A stretch of 64,000 bases of DNA from Membranipora membranacea (taxonomy: Eukaryota; Bryozoa; Gymnolaemata; Cheilostomatida; Membraniporidae), in contig OU612067.1 of the NCBI GenBank assembly GCA_914767715.1, positions 12,467,001-12,531,000 of the forward strand. Reading direction: 5' to 3'. The translations under genes and the position numbers were made by a program. This document shows positions 54,001-62,174 of this stretch, piece by piece (the first letter of the stretch is position 1; every line of letters begins with the position of its first letter). A model generated the notes under the pieces. It was given only the letters and a program-made list of their open reading frames with translations, had not been told where the DNA came from and did not search any database.

Positions 54001-54506
54001 AGAGCAGGAGGTTGATGTCTATAACTCTGCCCTCATGGCAAAATACAGACGGCCACAATTCATAAATTCCATGGTAAGTGTGAAAATACTTGTGAAGCTA
54101 ACCAGATACAAAAAAATTTAGATAACATTCAACAACCATTGTGATCAAATTTGAGTTTTACTTGTGCTTCAGATCTGCATGGTACAGCTACCCCTATACA
54201 TTCTTTATCATTCATAAAACTATTACTAGTCCTAGTGCTTAGACGGCTGCAATGCGAGTTAGTGGCATTACATTATCAACGACTCAATTTTGGTGTTTGA
54301 AAATGTAATGCCACTTACTCGCATTGCAGCCGTCTGAGCACTTAGACTATGTTATTACATGGATCGGTGCTGTAGCAGCTTTGTTCTTTCTTACTAATGA
54401 TTAAGATAATCTTAACCGGTTTTTGTAGGATGAGTATGCATTCCTTTATGATGTATTGAAAAGCTACGCAGATCAATTCTCAGACTACGCAAACTTTGGA
54501 GTGTGA
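23979..54506 (+). CDS. Gene B: receptor-type protein tyrosine phosphatase with fucolectin-like domain and 13 FN3-like modules
   Basis: Complete-looking gene of 50 GT-AG-spliced exons giving an open frame of 2241 residues; exon coordinates are given in the domain entries. Order: signal peptide (1-19), fucolectin/F5-8C-like domain (20-165), 13 FN3-like modules (166-1432), juxtamembrane region with R1485-R-K-R (to 1578), transmembrane helix (about 1590-1613), phosphatase D1 (about 1655-1974; WPD Asp1848, nucleophile Cys1880) and inactive-looking D2 (about 1975-2241). It should remove phosphate from tyrosines at the plasma membrane under control of an extracellular, possibly carbohydrate-binding, ligand. 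FN3-plus-D1/D2 resembles the LAR-type family, but the N-terminal lectin-like domain replaces the usual Ig domains, so I do not assign orthology. The start was chosen because this ATG opens a hydrophobic leader spliced in frame to the lectin domain. The model is by eye, without transcript support. Confidence 0.85.
24037..26411 (+). other. Gene B intron 1 with repeat fragments
   Basis: 2.4 kb first intron. It contains a GC-richer stretch at 24784-24830 with two small palindromes (GATCGGGC/GCCCGATC and CCACACGCC-TA-GGCGTGG-type), followed by a tRNA-like SINE candidate on the minus strand. Otherwise no gene is seen. Confidence 0.55.
24985..25075 (-). repeat. tRNA-derived SINE or tRNA pseudogene candidate
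   Basis: Read on the minus strand it shows TAGCTCAGTGTGTAGAGC (A-box like) and, about 35 bases later, GGGTTCGAAACCC (a perfect T-arm/B-box palindrome, 24996-25008). The anticodon region is too long and poorly paired for a normal tRNA gene, so a tRNA-derived repeat is more likely. Confidence 0.5.
26412..27737 (+). CDS. Gene B fucolectin / F5-8 type C-like domain (exons 2-3)
   Basis: Exons 26412-26642 and 27531-27737, both with phase 1 boundaries, encode about 146 residues. Motifs of the fucolectin/F5-8C (discoidin-like) jelly-roll are visible: NRAQGQS at the start, NLVDG, an adjacent-Cys pair in DCTGCF, YWQVDLGGKF, VKIVRVTG, then GVSIVVSENSGG and a closing FDEVEVYAF. Family members bind fucose or other glycans and calcium. 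I cannot confirm the ligand-binding His/Arg residues by eye, so the sugar specificity is unknown. Its position just after the signal peptide makes it the membrane-distal tip of the receptor. Confidence 0.8.
28075..30267 (+). CDS. Gene B FN3-like modules 1 and 2 (exons 4-7)
   Basis: Exons 28075-28187 and 29177-29339 encode module 1 (VTINWQPPPSASG, YRCGDGSWGN, YTCSVKVKKS). Exons 29567-29664 and 30048-30267 encode module 2 (RWRYVITW, SYYRLSCLTD, YTDGNVNLEIKVWSRN). They are the most divergent pair of gene B. They keep the exon phases and the alternating module types of the others, so they are part of the same series. No counterpart is visible in A or C. Confidence 0.75.
30425..30512 (-). repeat. 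tRNA-derived SINE candidate in gene B intron
   Basis: On the minus strand GTGGCTCAGTTTGTTAGAGT (A-box like) precedes AGGTTTGAAACC (B-box like, 30431-30442) by about 50 bases. The intervening sequence is too long for a standard anticodon arm. It is probably a SINE head or old tRNA pseudogene. Confidence 0.4.
30846..32747 (+). CDS. Gene B FN3-like modules 3 and 4 (exons 8-11)
   Basis: Exons 30846-30961 and 31349-31514 encode module 3 (VRPRNVGLTAP, GVEYPNAPNSQ, YKCTTMNNWQ, CGYSAYQIVSCQIRAHN). Exons 32246-32343 and 32534-32747 encode module 4 (RLRWKYTITW, NPINMKCASIRTSNPYQIRGY). The four-exon unit is nearly repeated by exons 12-15 just downstream, so modules 3-4 and 5-6 arose by an internal tandem duplication of about 2.2 kb. 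Confidence 0.82.
31261..31336 (+). repeat. Short minisatellite beside a splice acceptor
   Basis: Five to six imperfect tandem copies of a unit close to ATCTTGTGAATA end 12 bases before the acceptor of the exon at 31349. The polypyrimidine tract itself (TCCTTTTTTAG) is outside the repeat. Confidence 0.8.
33135..34760 (+). CDS. Gene B FN3-like modules 5 and 6 (exons 12-15)
   Basis: Exons 33135-33250 and 33637-33799 encode module 5 (IRPRNLALTAP, CGYSAYQMVTCEIRAYN). Exons 34281-34378 and 34550-34760 encode module 6 (RLRWKYTITW, NPINIKCARIRGNNPYRIRGY). They match gene A modules 1 and 2 closely, including intron words such as AATTGGGATTGTACAG after the last exon in both genes. This pair marks the left edge of A-B colinearity inside the window. 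Confidence 0.83.
35345..36542 (+). CDS. Gene B FN3-like modules 7 and 8 (exons 16-19)
   Basis: Exons 35345-35460 and 35624-35777 encode module 7 (SSSCVRLSWNPP, CNSNGWRTVNN, CLLKAINNMGDS). Exons 36032-36123 and 36335-36542 encode module 8 (VRRKYSVNW, EPEEINCRSLRSSNKYAF, TVGVTATNNQN). They are close copies of gene A modules 3 and 4, with all four exon lengths equal. Confidence 0.83.
37000..38249 (+). CDS. Gene B FN3-like modules 9 and 10 (exons 20-23)
   Basis: Exons 37000-37109 and 37301-37475 encode module 9 (CVTMTWDHPQYANG, YKCTGDGDW, CKVRARNNQGWSDEAS). Exons 37693-37784 and 38039-38249 encode module 10 (RLRYRISW, NPTLHNCNNLRATKTF, DVYADGVSDVTAAVEAFNN). They are the orthologous positions of gene A modules 5-6 and of the gene C fragment. 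Exon 23 has diverged from both A and C around SSNYAGHKFRVYNHW. Confidence 0.83.
38647..40644 (+). CDS. Gene B FN3-like modules 11 and 12 (exons 24-27)
   Basis: Exons 38647-38756 and 39412-39577 encode module 11 (ECVTLTWGEPQYPNG, FKCTGNETW, CHIKATNQIGDSNVAS). Exons 40164-40264 and 40452-40644 encode module 12 (LPEDIAGYLSQDID, DINPKCEEV, YSVRIMVMNDQGF). They are almost identical to gene A modules 7-8 at the protein level, and the introns are similar. Confidence 0.84.
41087..41827 (+). CDS. Gene B FN3-like module 13 (exons 28-29)
   Basis: Exons 41087-41190 and 41635-41827 encode the membrane-proximal FN3-like module (NSSCAILNLTLP, YGCWYFGEV, CVANAVNSIGASPTA). It matches gene A module 9. Confidence 0.82.
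42116..43189 (+). CDS. Gene B juxtamembrane region with furin-type cleavage site (exons 30-32)
   Basis: Exons 42116-42221, 42750-43035 and 43144-43189. After MVVISQEGSGG the sequence has R1485-R-K-R1488 before Ser1489 (codons 42799-42810), a good R-X-K/R-R proprotein convertase site. It is placed as in LAR-type receptor phosphatases, which are cut here and held together non-covalently. The following about 90 residues have two Cys (ECSVDKLY, QTCYITAVF) and YYNQPLKKD, and match gene A. Confidence 0.8.
43448..43930 (+). CDS. Gene B transmembrane helix and cytoplasmic linker (exons 33-34)
   Basis: Exon 43448-43565 encodes about 24 hydrophobic residues (AAIVAGTIVPVVAVALVIGA, then VFLY) followed by the basic stop-transfer IKRFRNK. 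Exon 43818-43930 encodes a Lys/Pro-rich linker (KPMTKPTLKPKPV) leading to the first phosphatase domain. The helix and linker are unrelated to the last exon of gene A. Confidence 0.82.
44564..48672 (+). CDS. Gene B tyrosine phosphatase domain D1, predicted active (exons 35-43)
   Basis: Exons 44564-44667, 45340-45427, 45695-45768, 46325-46361, 46580-46677, 46901-47026, 47215-47363, 47750-47885 and 48529-48672. Class I Cys-based PTP motifs in order: RPENKGKCKY (pTyr loop, normally KNRY; the Tyr is kept), DFINAS, EYIAS-QGP, TIDDFWLMIW, YWP, HFTSWPDHDVP (general acid Asp1848), HCSAGVGRTG (nucleophile Cys1880, Arg1886; codons split by the intron 47364-47749) and MVQTEKQYIFLH (Q loop). All catalytic residues are present, so D1 should hydrolyse phosphotyrosine. 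Confidence 0.9.
45809..45844. repeat. Perfect 17-base inverted repeat in gene B intron
   Basis: ATAGACTTAATATACTA and its exact inverse TAGTATATTAAGTCTAT are separated by TG. It lies between the exons ending at 45768 and starting at 46325. A related half (CATAGACTTAGTATATCAAG) appears at 52623-52642 in another intron. Confidence 0.8.
47433..47453. repeat. Short perfect palindrome in gene B intron
   Basis: AGAGGAGGC and GCCTCCTCT are separated by AAT, downstream of the exon ending in the catalytic Cys codon. It lies in a locally GC-richer stretch (47420-47590) that may be a repeat fragment. Confidence 0.7.
49065..54506 (+). CDS. Gene B tyrosine phosphatase domain D2, predicted inactive (exons 44-50)
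   Basis: Exons 49065-49176, 49494-49570, 52330-52452, 52812-52949, 53382-53521, 53938-54073 and 54429-54506 (TGA 54504-54506). PTP fold landmarks remain: LENQRKNRNQDILPP, DYINAVLID, HLIATQAPLPSTVADFW, then FLYDVLKSYAD at the end. The catalytic features are gone. The signature HCxxGxxRSG reads V2169-S-N-D-G-G-M-K-C-G2178, so Cys is Ser and Arg is Lys. The WPD loop reads WHTVSIP, and KNRY reads KNRN. Inactive D2 domains are common in receptor phosphatases and usually serve regulatory or docking roles. The intron at 49571-52329 hosts a LINE insertion. Confidence 0.85.
50096..50488 (-). pseudogene. LINE reverse transcriptase fragment
   Basis: Contains RT palm motifs: VFVDLEKAYDTIPKE (motif A with the catalytic Asp), GLHQGSALSPLLF (motif B) and MLFADDLVFV (motif C, catalytic DD). 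The reading frame then shifts, and the thumb/C-terminal part continues in another frame (50111-49731). It copied LINE RNA when intact. It has no role in gene B beyond lengthening the intron. Confidence 0.85.
51748..52050 (-). pseudogene. LINE apurinic-type endonuclease N-terminal fragment
   Basis: Begins with RVASLNIGTLTGKS, where the N in the S-L-N-I-G block is the usual metal-binding Asn, followed by LQETQWTGG with the catalytic Glu. It then has SGSGRPRNGVSICLSEEW. The endonuclease C-terminal half lies at 51529-51194 in a different frame, so the gene is broken. Confidence 0.8.
54232..54347. mobile_element. Long hairpin / MITE-like inverted repeat in the last gene B intron
   Basis: Arms of about 42 bases (54233-54274 and 54303-54346) are inverted copies: TTAGACGGCTGCAATGCGAG on the left, CTCGCATTGCAGCCGTCTGA on the right. 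They carry very few mismatches and flank a loop of about 28 bases. The whole unit is about 115 bases with no coding content, the form of a fold-back MITE. It sits between the exons 53938-54073 and 54429-54506. Confidence 0.75.
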
Positions 54507-54561
54507 TGATCTTGATATATCCACACCATAACATCAGGTTAACAGAAGGACATTTGTTACT

Positions 54562-54916
54562 ATAAAGCTGCGTCTGCGCAGTCTTTAACCCCAAGTCTGA
54601 GCCAGAGTCTTAGACTGACATATGTTTACATAGCACCGGCTTAGCCAATGTCAGAGAAATTAAATGTGAGTGATAGAACAAAGGGCAGTATTGTGATCGC
54701 TAAATTCTGAATTTGCGTTAAGTCTTGAGTCTTCAGTCTTGAGACTGCAAAACGAGCACTGCTCGATTTGCCAGACATCGTCTTAAAAGCCGGTCAGACA
54801 AGGTCAGTCAACCGTTTTTGTTATTCACACTACACAGTCTCAGCCTCCGTGTTAGTAATTTGTCGATCAGACTCAAGACTTGGCCAAAAGACGGCCTAAT
54901 GTAAACGCCGCTTTAT
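54562..54916. mobile_element. Non-autonomous TIR element, copy 2, in the gene B 3' region
   Basis: Same body as 6515-6900. The right end CGGCCTAATGTAAACGCCGC followed by TTTAT is the inverse of the left end of copy 1 (ATAAAGCTGCGTTTACAT). The left arm here is shortened by an internal deletion after ATAAAGCTGCGT. It begins only 55 bases after the gene B stop codon, so it is probably transcribed in the 3' UTR. Confidence 0.7.
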
Positions 54917-57900
54917 GTATTCCCTGATTGTCTAAGTTTAATCTTCTAGTTTTGAAATCTCAATCTTCTGATTCAATCAGCTTTAATTTGTTACCGTGGT
55001 AATGACTTCAGAGCTTTATCTGTTTCATCGTAGCCTAAGAAATTAATTGCCCTTTGCAAAGATTTTTGTGCCATTATGCTCATATATATATTTTTTTAAA
55101 TTTTTATGCACACCTTTTTTGTTATTTGTAACAGACAAAACTAAGCATAACAAATATAAACGATAAAAATGTTATCATAAATCATCATATTAAACATTAT
55201 CTACTGGTTTAGATACTTTTGTTTTGAGAGAAATTGAGTTTTTATCACATAACTATTTGCAACGTTTAATCTTATTAATCCGTAACCTTTTGTTATTCTC
55301 ACCTACTGATATTATGATATTTCACAGGTACCTCATCACAAACATTCCAAACTATGACTAAGTCTGATTTGAATAAAATTAGCTCCACTTGATTGCAACA
55401 TCTTAATTTGAGAAACATGTTTTGTTGACGCGACTACCATTGAATCAATTTTATAGCTCCTCCCTTTTTATTTTTGTTTTGATATTATCTGTTTGCTTTT
55501 CCCTAAATCCAAAGTTTTCTTACCCTAGTATTTTATATCAAATTTGTTCACTGTACCGCTTTTTACCATTTTTTTATTATATTTTTGTTTTCAAAATAAT
55601 AAAATTGCGGGTTGCGCCTTCGACTACAATTCTAGGGTTTTTAACTACTACATTATTGAGTGGCTTCAAGTGGCACCTAGGCGCAATACCAAATTGTGTA
55701 ATTGGAGTGTCCTCCAACATAAGCTTCTCACAACTAGCCTGATTGGCCCTATACTGAAGAGACATATATGCTGTCGACTGTGTTCAGACAGCTCGCCAGA
55801 TCTGACCGTTAAGGATTGTGCCCACTGCGAGAACTCGGCCATATGACAGTTGAGGAGAATGATCCTGGCAATTAGGGATTGTCCCACTTGACTGTGGGTT
55901 TCAGTAACATTTTGCAGCATATTTTATACCTGCTAAAACAAGTGATTTTTTGGGAGTTGTCACCGCATGACTTAGGATCACGTAACTCCAATGTTATCAA
56001 TGGCAAACAAGCAAGAATAAGTGCCATGAGCCGTGATTAAGAAACATTAACTAGGACTTATTTGAGCTAGTTTAGGTGTAATCAATCTGAGCAAGCACTT
56101 TTCAGTCGATAAATGGTTAAAGGAAGGTAATATGAGGTTGATCAATATTAGCTGGCAATAAATTGCAATGTTTCAAGTCCGCACAAAATAGTCAAATATT
56201 TCCTCCTGTGAATACTTTACTCCTCAAGGGTTGATTGTCTCAATCTATTCTTTTTAGCTCATCTACTTGTCTGATCATTCGAGATGTGCTGAGTGGAAAT
56301 CCTATCAAGCTTTTCTAATATGAGACTGTTAAGTGTATCCCTTCTCTACTCAGCTGCTTGATTGCACCTAAGGTGGGACGAAGTGATGTCTTTGAGAAAT
56401 TGCTAAAGAAGACCTGTTTAGTCTTTAGTAAAGTGGCAGTAAAATTTGGGTATGTAATCTCTAATTTGTAATTGGTAGATGGAACCATCTGAGTATATGT
56501 AATGCAGGTGTGATATGTGTTGATCTTCTCCTACCGGGGGATTGCAGACGGGAGGCAGGAGTCTGGGGAGCTCAGACTACCGTCCATCAAGTTTATTTTC
56601 ACAACTGGTACTCAGGTGAGGCGATAGTGGCATTGAGAAAAAGCCAGAAAAAACGGCAGCATTTATGTACTTTTCTGTTGCATTCCAGGCGTTAAAGTCA
56701 TTAATGACAATGTCACATTAAGATATGCAAAATATTTCAACAACATAAAGCGCAGTTGTCAATAAGCTTTTACTGGTAGGCCTACAAAGGTTGACTTAAC
56801 CGCCTTACTTAATCTGATGATTACCAACTTATGCTGAATTAAATCTAACAAGCTTGTAGACACTTACTTTAGCGGATTATGGAGTATGGGTAACCTACAG
56901 CTATTGGATTGCCAACAAAATCAGGTCAAAGATATTACTATAAATTCACTCCATTCTTTGAGTGCATGACTTTGTGGAATTGCTATAAAAACATTCTCTC
57001 TAATTACTTTGTAATTGAACACTCTTTGGCAAGTAACAAAACAATTACATAATATTCAACACAATTCTTGTGTCAGAAAAACCGATCAATGAACACTGCT
57101 GAGTTGCGCCTACTTGTGATATTTGACCTATGTTATTTTACTACTGTTTAGAAATGTGGCAAAAAACACAGTAACACTTTTCAGCTACTCGATTACAAAG
57201 AAGGCCGATGTTTGGTGTAACAATTTTACACACCACATATTTATTATGGAATATAACCCCAACAACTAATCTGATAATCAGTTGTTAAAAATATTCATTG
57301 AGCAAAAATATCGAGTGTTTAAAATTCATAGAATGATAAAGTTTCAAACGTCATCCAAAATAATGTCCCTCCAGTCAGACTAATTACATCACACAGCCCC
57401 CCTTTAATGAGAATGTTATGGTACTGAAAACAAATCTTTTTGTTCTAGGTTGGTCTTTTCCTAACAGAGAGTACTGAACAGTTGGTAATGTGTGACTGAT
57501 ATTCCAACCAAGGCGATATTGTGGCAACTTTTGATTGCAGAGAAAAAGACCAGTAACCTCTCGGCTCAAAAAAATCAACTAAATACACCAGGTGATGGAC
57601 ATAGAATCTAGTGGAATACAATGTTCTATTTTTATTTATTAGGAGTCTGTTGAATTTGTTTATGAGCTACTTCGTTGACATGTTTATGCTTGCCGATAAA
57701 ACCGACTGGATCCCTGCTACTCCTAACCTTAGCTGAGTATGGTAGGCGTTCATGAAGTTGTCCTGTCCTGCCATCCTCAAACACAATGAAAAGTACAATT
57801 GTCTCAACTTTCATATTTTTTACATGAGATCACTTTGAAACTAGACCATGTTAAAAGCATATCGATCATGACTTAATACCCCAATAGCTGCTAGTCAAAG

Positions 57901-59894
57901 ATACAATAAAACCTACCCAGCACACTACCTGTTGATCTTATGGCAATATATATGCTTTTACTGGCATTTGATATTTTCCTTTTCTATTCTTTAACTGATT
58001 TGCATTATCGACAGAGTGTTTCAGGGGCTGTGGGGTCAAAATGGGCGATCAGTCCCTTTTTGGGGATCGATTGGCAGAGTAACATGTATACAAGGGGGAG
58101 ACAAGACGGCTCACCAACCTTTGAAGGATCGATTGTTTTTTTTTGGACATATTCATGGACCGTGTCACCGTATAGAGATGATACAGCAGGAAAAGTTCTA
58201 GGGTTATAAGGGAAGCAATTGGTCGAAAACAGGAAAACAAGCAGCGGGATATGTGGAATAGTATCGCAGGATAAGGTGCAAGGGGACTAGCGGGGAAAGC
58301 AAAGTGGTGTAAACATAAAAACAAATGTGGGTGGATAAAAACCATAAATACAAACTTGCAAGCACACAAAATCTGACAGATAAGAACATTATTCAGATTT
58401 CAGGGAAAAGACAAGGTATAGAGTGTACTGCCCCTCTACTGTGCAGAAACTAGCTTAGTTAGTTTTACAATACTCATCAAGGGTATTCAGGAGGACAGGT
58501 TTTTAGGCCTTATTGAAATGGTAGGAAGGGGAAACTAAGTACATTGTAAGTAGTTGATACAATAGTCAGATAGTACAATAACGCACAAGAGGAAAATGAT
58601 TTAATGTCACACTCTTTCAGGGTTTTGTGGGTCACATCCAACAGGAAAACAACACAAAGGTGTTGTGCGAGCTTCATAGGACAGCTTCATAGGATAGCAA
58701 CATGGGCACTATGACTATAATGTATTCAGTAAAGAGGACTTATGTTGTTTGCTGTGCCATGTAAGCAGAAAGTATCAGTAAGTAAGTAGAGGGGTATCAC
58801 TCACTGCAGATGTGTGGTTGGAAGTAGTGCATTCATATGGAGTGCTTGTGTTTTGTCTGTTGTTAGTAGTTGTCCTACCCTGATCCTGTGTGCTGTCGGC
58901 TTTCTTTCGATGGCCTGCGTAGAGTCTGTCTGCGATCTCACCAGCCTCTGCCACTGATACACACCTAAAGGAGGGAGCTGGCTCCAGCTATCAGATATTT
59001 TAAAGATATATAGATGTTACTGGTGGAACATACAATGTAAGCTGGTTTATTCATATTGATTTATTATTTATATGCATCCTTTTTTCGCAACATTCAATGT
59101 TTATGATAGTAATTAATCAATCAATCAATCGATCAACATCATTGTTTTCCTTTCTAAAATATTTTGTCATGATATTTAGCTTCGATTTGCTTTAGAATTG
59201 CTTGGAATCAAACGCTGTGTTTTTGAGATTTAGCCACAAAGCTATCTGGCCAATAACATTATGCATGGTAGTGCATGGTAGAATTGATCAAGGAAACACC
59301 TTCTTCAAAATCAATGTCTGATTATATTAAACTATTTGATTCTAGGGCGGTGCAAGATTAAAGAAATTGATGTTAATCCTAATCTTCGCTTGTCCAGTTG
59401 ATCTTGGATTAATCTTACTTTTAATCTACGCACCTACCACCCAGTTAGTTTATATATGCAGTCTTGTCTTACCATAAAGTGAACACTCCTTGGTTGATGT
59501 TAGACCAAGATAGAGTAAAAAAATAATAGTGTATTTTGCCTATCTTTATCTCCATTATCAAAATAAGAATTCAAATATCGATTGAAACTCCAATAGTAAA
59601 CAAAATTAAGCTGAGGAACCGAACCACTTTGATGACTGGTTTGCAGGACCAGCCCAACTACCCTTACATTTTCTGCCTAAGTTGGATGACTGATGGCAAT
59701 TCAGAATGCTTTGACTAATCTCGGTCTTTTCAATCTTCTTTGTTATGAAATTGAAGAGAATAGGATTGAATTAGAATTTATATTGCCATAATCGCATCGA
59801 AACAATGAACGATAACAACCCCAAAAAATATTATCAATGTGTTAGATTATCTCAAATGGCATTTGGCACTGCATGCAGGTTTCCCTTATAATAT
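54917..59894. other. Spacer between genes B and C, no supported gene
   Basis: About 5 kb with only short, unrecognisable ORFs. A (TAATCAATCAATC)-type simple repeat lies at about 59111-59134. No promoter, RNA gene or conserved coding block could be defended. Confidence 0.55.
55372..55377 (+). promoter_or_regulatory. Candidate polyadenylation signal of gene B
   Basis: First AATAAA I find after the gene B stop codon, 866 bases downstream and beyond the TIR element. A variant signal closer to the stop cannot be excluded. Confidence 0.35.
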
Positions 59895-60147
59895 GGACTG
59901 CTACAATATTATCAGGTACAATTGAATAGTTTATAATCATATTTCTTATTTTGCAAATCATAGTTGTTCAACTTGAATTTGATTCAGTTTTGAACAAATC
60001 CGGCTCTCCTTTGATTCTTATACTTAGTCTAAATTACAAAATCTTTGCTCATTTGTCAATCAATCCAGCGGGTTGTTTTCATCTCACTTTGTTTAATGAC
60101 CGGCAGTAGATGCAAATTTTGATAACGATATTTACTCTGTATTCTAG

Positions 60148-60322
60148 TCCAAGTTTACAGACGACAATGACTGGGTAACATTCAGTGGTAATGCTGCTGC
60201 TCGAAGCGGAAACAGATGTGATTACATCCCCTACAGTCAGGTTTCCTGTAGAGTCAGAGCACGAAACAGTAAAGGGTGGAGTGATGAGGCCTCTGTTGGG
60301 TCAATAAGGACTTTGTGTGACA
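60148..60322 (+). pseudogene. Gene C FN3-like exon (module 5/9 second half)
   Basis: Encodes TDDNDWVTFSGNAAARSG then CDYIPYSQVSCRVRARN and GWSDEASVGSIRTLCD. It is 175 bases, the length of the gene B copy (gene A has 166). The leading YKC is replaced by SKF. Phase 0 to 1 is preserved, so the exon is still splice-competent. Confidence 0.75.
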
Positions 60323-60553
60323 GTGAGTATTCTGAAATTAGAGAGTATGAGAAGCTTTGTCAATCCATACATTGCTTGTTTAAACGATAAGTTTAATATG
60401 AAATAATGCATCCAGCTTCTTAAGAACAGACAGCACTGAGAGGGCTTCGATGTGGCAGCAAAAGCAGCAATTATATCAAAATAATATAATGAAAATGAAA
60501 ATTGTACATCAAAACGTCAAAGTACGTAATACATTTTTGTGTCTATATTCAAG

Positions 60554-61751
60554 CTCTGACAAAACCGCAAGATCTTCAAATGACATATATGGATGAAAGG
60601 ATTAATGTAAACAAAACAATATTAAGATACAGAATTAATTGGCAGGTAAAAAAAGTTTCAGCACTTATTTTCTTGCCATATATGCCTTGATTAACCATCA
60701 ATGTTTCCAAATGTTATCATGATTTTGTAATGACTTGTGATTGGTTCTACTCCTTCATGAGGCAGCAAAAAACTAGGAGATAATGGCTAGTATACTATTA
60801 ATACGGTCATTGCAGTTTCAGATAAGTCATGTTCGTTTATCCTCTTTACTACAACAGTAATATAGGTTGAAAGCGCTGTTACTGATACTCTAAACAAAAC
60901 CTCATTGATTCACCTACCTGAAACCTGCTGTAATGAGAGAGTACATTATATTTCATGGGTAACTCAATCAACAACAAATAAATATGTATATTGATTGATT
61001 GTCCGATATCTAAATGTAATACTCGCCTGTTTTAAATGCGTAAACTGAAGTTAATTGGTCTAAATGTTGCAGGTCTGAAAATTTTTTACACTACAAACAT
61101 TCGTTCCATCATGGGCTATGCCATTCCAGCATAGTATACTTTTGTGTCTGAGTACAACAAATCACGGCTTGAAAGTGTACAAAAGGCAGCATTGAGAGTT
61201 ATCCTCCCAGAATTTGACTATGAGGAACGCTATTTAGCCTCGGAACTTACCAACCTCAATGATTTTATGTTTAAAATCTGTGCTAATCATTTCAGTAATG
61301 TTTTAAGGAATCAGTCTCATCCTCTGTACAATCGTATCATTTTAATACCAATCAAAGAGTATCCTCGCGTAATGCCTATGAACTCAGACCCAGACGCAGC
61401 CGTACAACTATATGCCAGTGCAGTTTTTTTAATTACTTTATGAATTTTTACAACAACAATTTTATGTACAACTGAGTTACACCATGTAAAAATACAAATT
61501 AATCAATCAATCATGTTTCATCATTGTTGTAATTTACCAGGATCCAACTGCTCACAACTGTGACAGACTGAGAACCATACACACATTTCAAGTGTCTTCT
61601 TCAAATTTAAATGGTAAAAAATACACAACAGGGAGGACTTATTATATATATGCTGACGGTGTAGCAGATGTCATTGCAGCTGTTGAGGCATTCAATAATC
61701 TCGATAACAAATCAATGGCGGAAACAACGATGATCACAACTCAGCCTATGC
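60554..61751 (+). pseudogene. Gene C FN3-like module 6/10 exons
   Basis: Exons 60554-60645 (LQMTYMDERINVNKT, LRYRINW) and 61541-61751 (DPTAHNCDRLRT, SSNLNGKKYTTGRTY, YIYADGVADVIAAVEAFNN). The acceptor of the first is AAG where A has CAG. The protein is closer to gene A than to gene B. The intron between them carries a LINE 3' fragment. Confidence 0.72.
61030..61512 (+). mobile_element. 3' fragment of a non-LTR retrotransposon in gene C intron
   Basis: An ORF with RLESVQKAALRVILPEFDYE and HPLYNRIILIP resembles the extreme C-terminus of Jockey/CR1-type LINE ORF2, where QKRALR.I and HPL blocks recur. It ends at a TGA (61441-61443). A short AATC tandem repeat follows at about 61499-61512, in the position of a LINE tail. 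The left boundary is approximate. Truncation at the 5' side is usual for LINE copies. Confidence 0.6.
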
Positions 61752-62064
61752 GTAAGTGGCCAGAGGCCTAAAAAATGTGAAAAAAATTTGGGAGTAAATA
61801 TGGATGGATAGATAGATTTTTAGGCGAATGGATATTTTTGAAACAAGCTATTATCACTCATCTATATAGTTGGTCAGAATTGATGTTATTCTCACAAGTC
61901 TTCCACTATAAATGAAAGAGTAAACTTCCTATGTTCTGTCCATGTCCGCTCCCATTCGACGATAACAGTAAATGTGATTCAATTTGCTATCACCTTACCC
62001 CATACTGTTAAACTGCAAAGCTCATGACATCATACTATTCCTGTCAAAATTACTTGTTTTATAG

Positions 62065-62174
62065 GGCCTCAGACTATTCCTACAGCTCTCAGTGGTGTCT
62101 CAAAAATGTATGAATGTGTAACATTGACATGGGATGAACCACAATACCCGAATGGATACATATCTCATTACCAG
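62065..62174 (+). pseudogene. Gene C FN3-like exon (module 7/11 first half)
   Basis: Encodes PQTIPTALSGVSKMYECVTL and then TWDEPQYPNGYISHYQ, very close to the matching exons 8453-8562 and 38647-38756. The following intron resembles gene B for about 100 bases and then diverges. The partner exon (FKC...NETW type) is not found before the LTR element. Confidence 0.75.

Larger units (their letters stand above)
59895..62174 (+). pseudogene. Gene C: partial tandem copy of the FN3 module array
   Basis: Plus-strand copy of the gene A module 5-7 region. It begins inside an exon: only the last 21 bases (59895-59915, GGACTGCTACAATATTATCA) of the short module 5 exon are recognisable before the GT donor. 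Further exons: 60148-60322, 60554-60645, 61541-61751 and 62065-62174, all with GT-AG sites and open frames. The first full exon reads SKFTDDNDW where A and B have YKC, so a conserved Tyr and a Cys are lost. After 62174 the next exon is not found and an LTR retroelement begins at about 62641. It may be a relic, or the module array of a gene continuing past the window. With the 5' half missing, a relic is more likely. Confidence 0.65.

Noticed and set aside
55600-55920. ORFs of 84-106 codons in three frames, suggestive of a gene
   Set aside because: Three overlapping frames are open at once in a less AT-rich stretch. None shows a protein family or splice support.
57940-58209. 89-codon ORF with a hydrophobic start
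   Set aside because: No homologous motif, no splice partners and an overlapping ORF in another frame. Likely chance.
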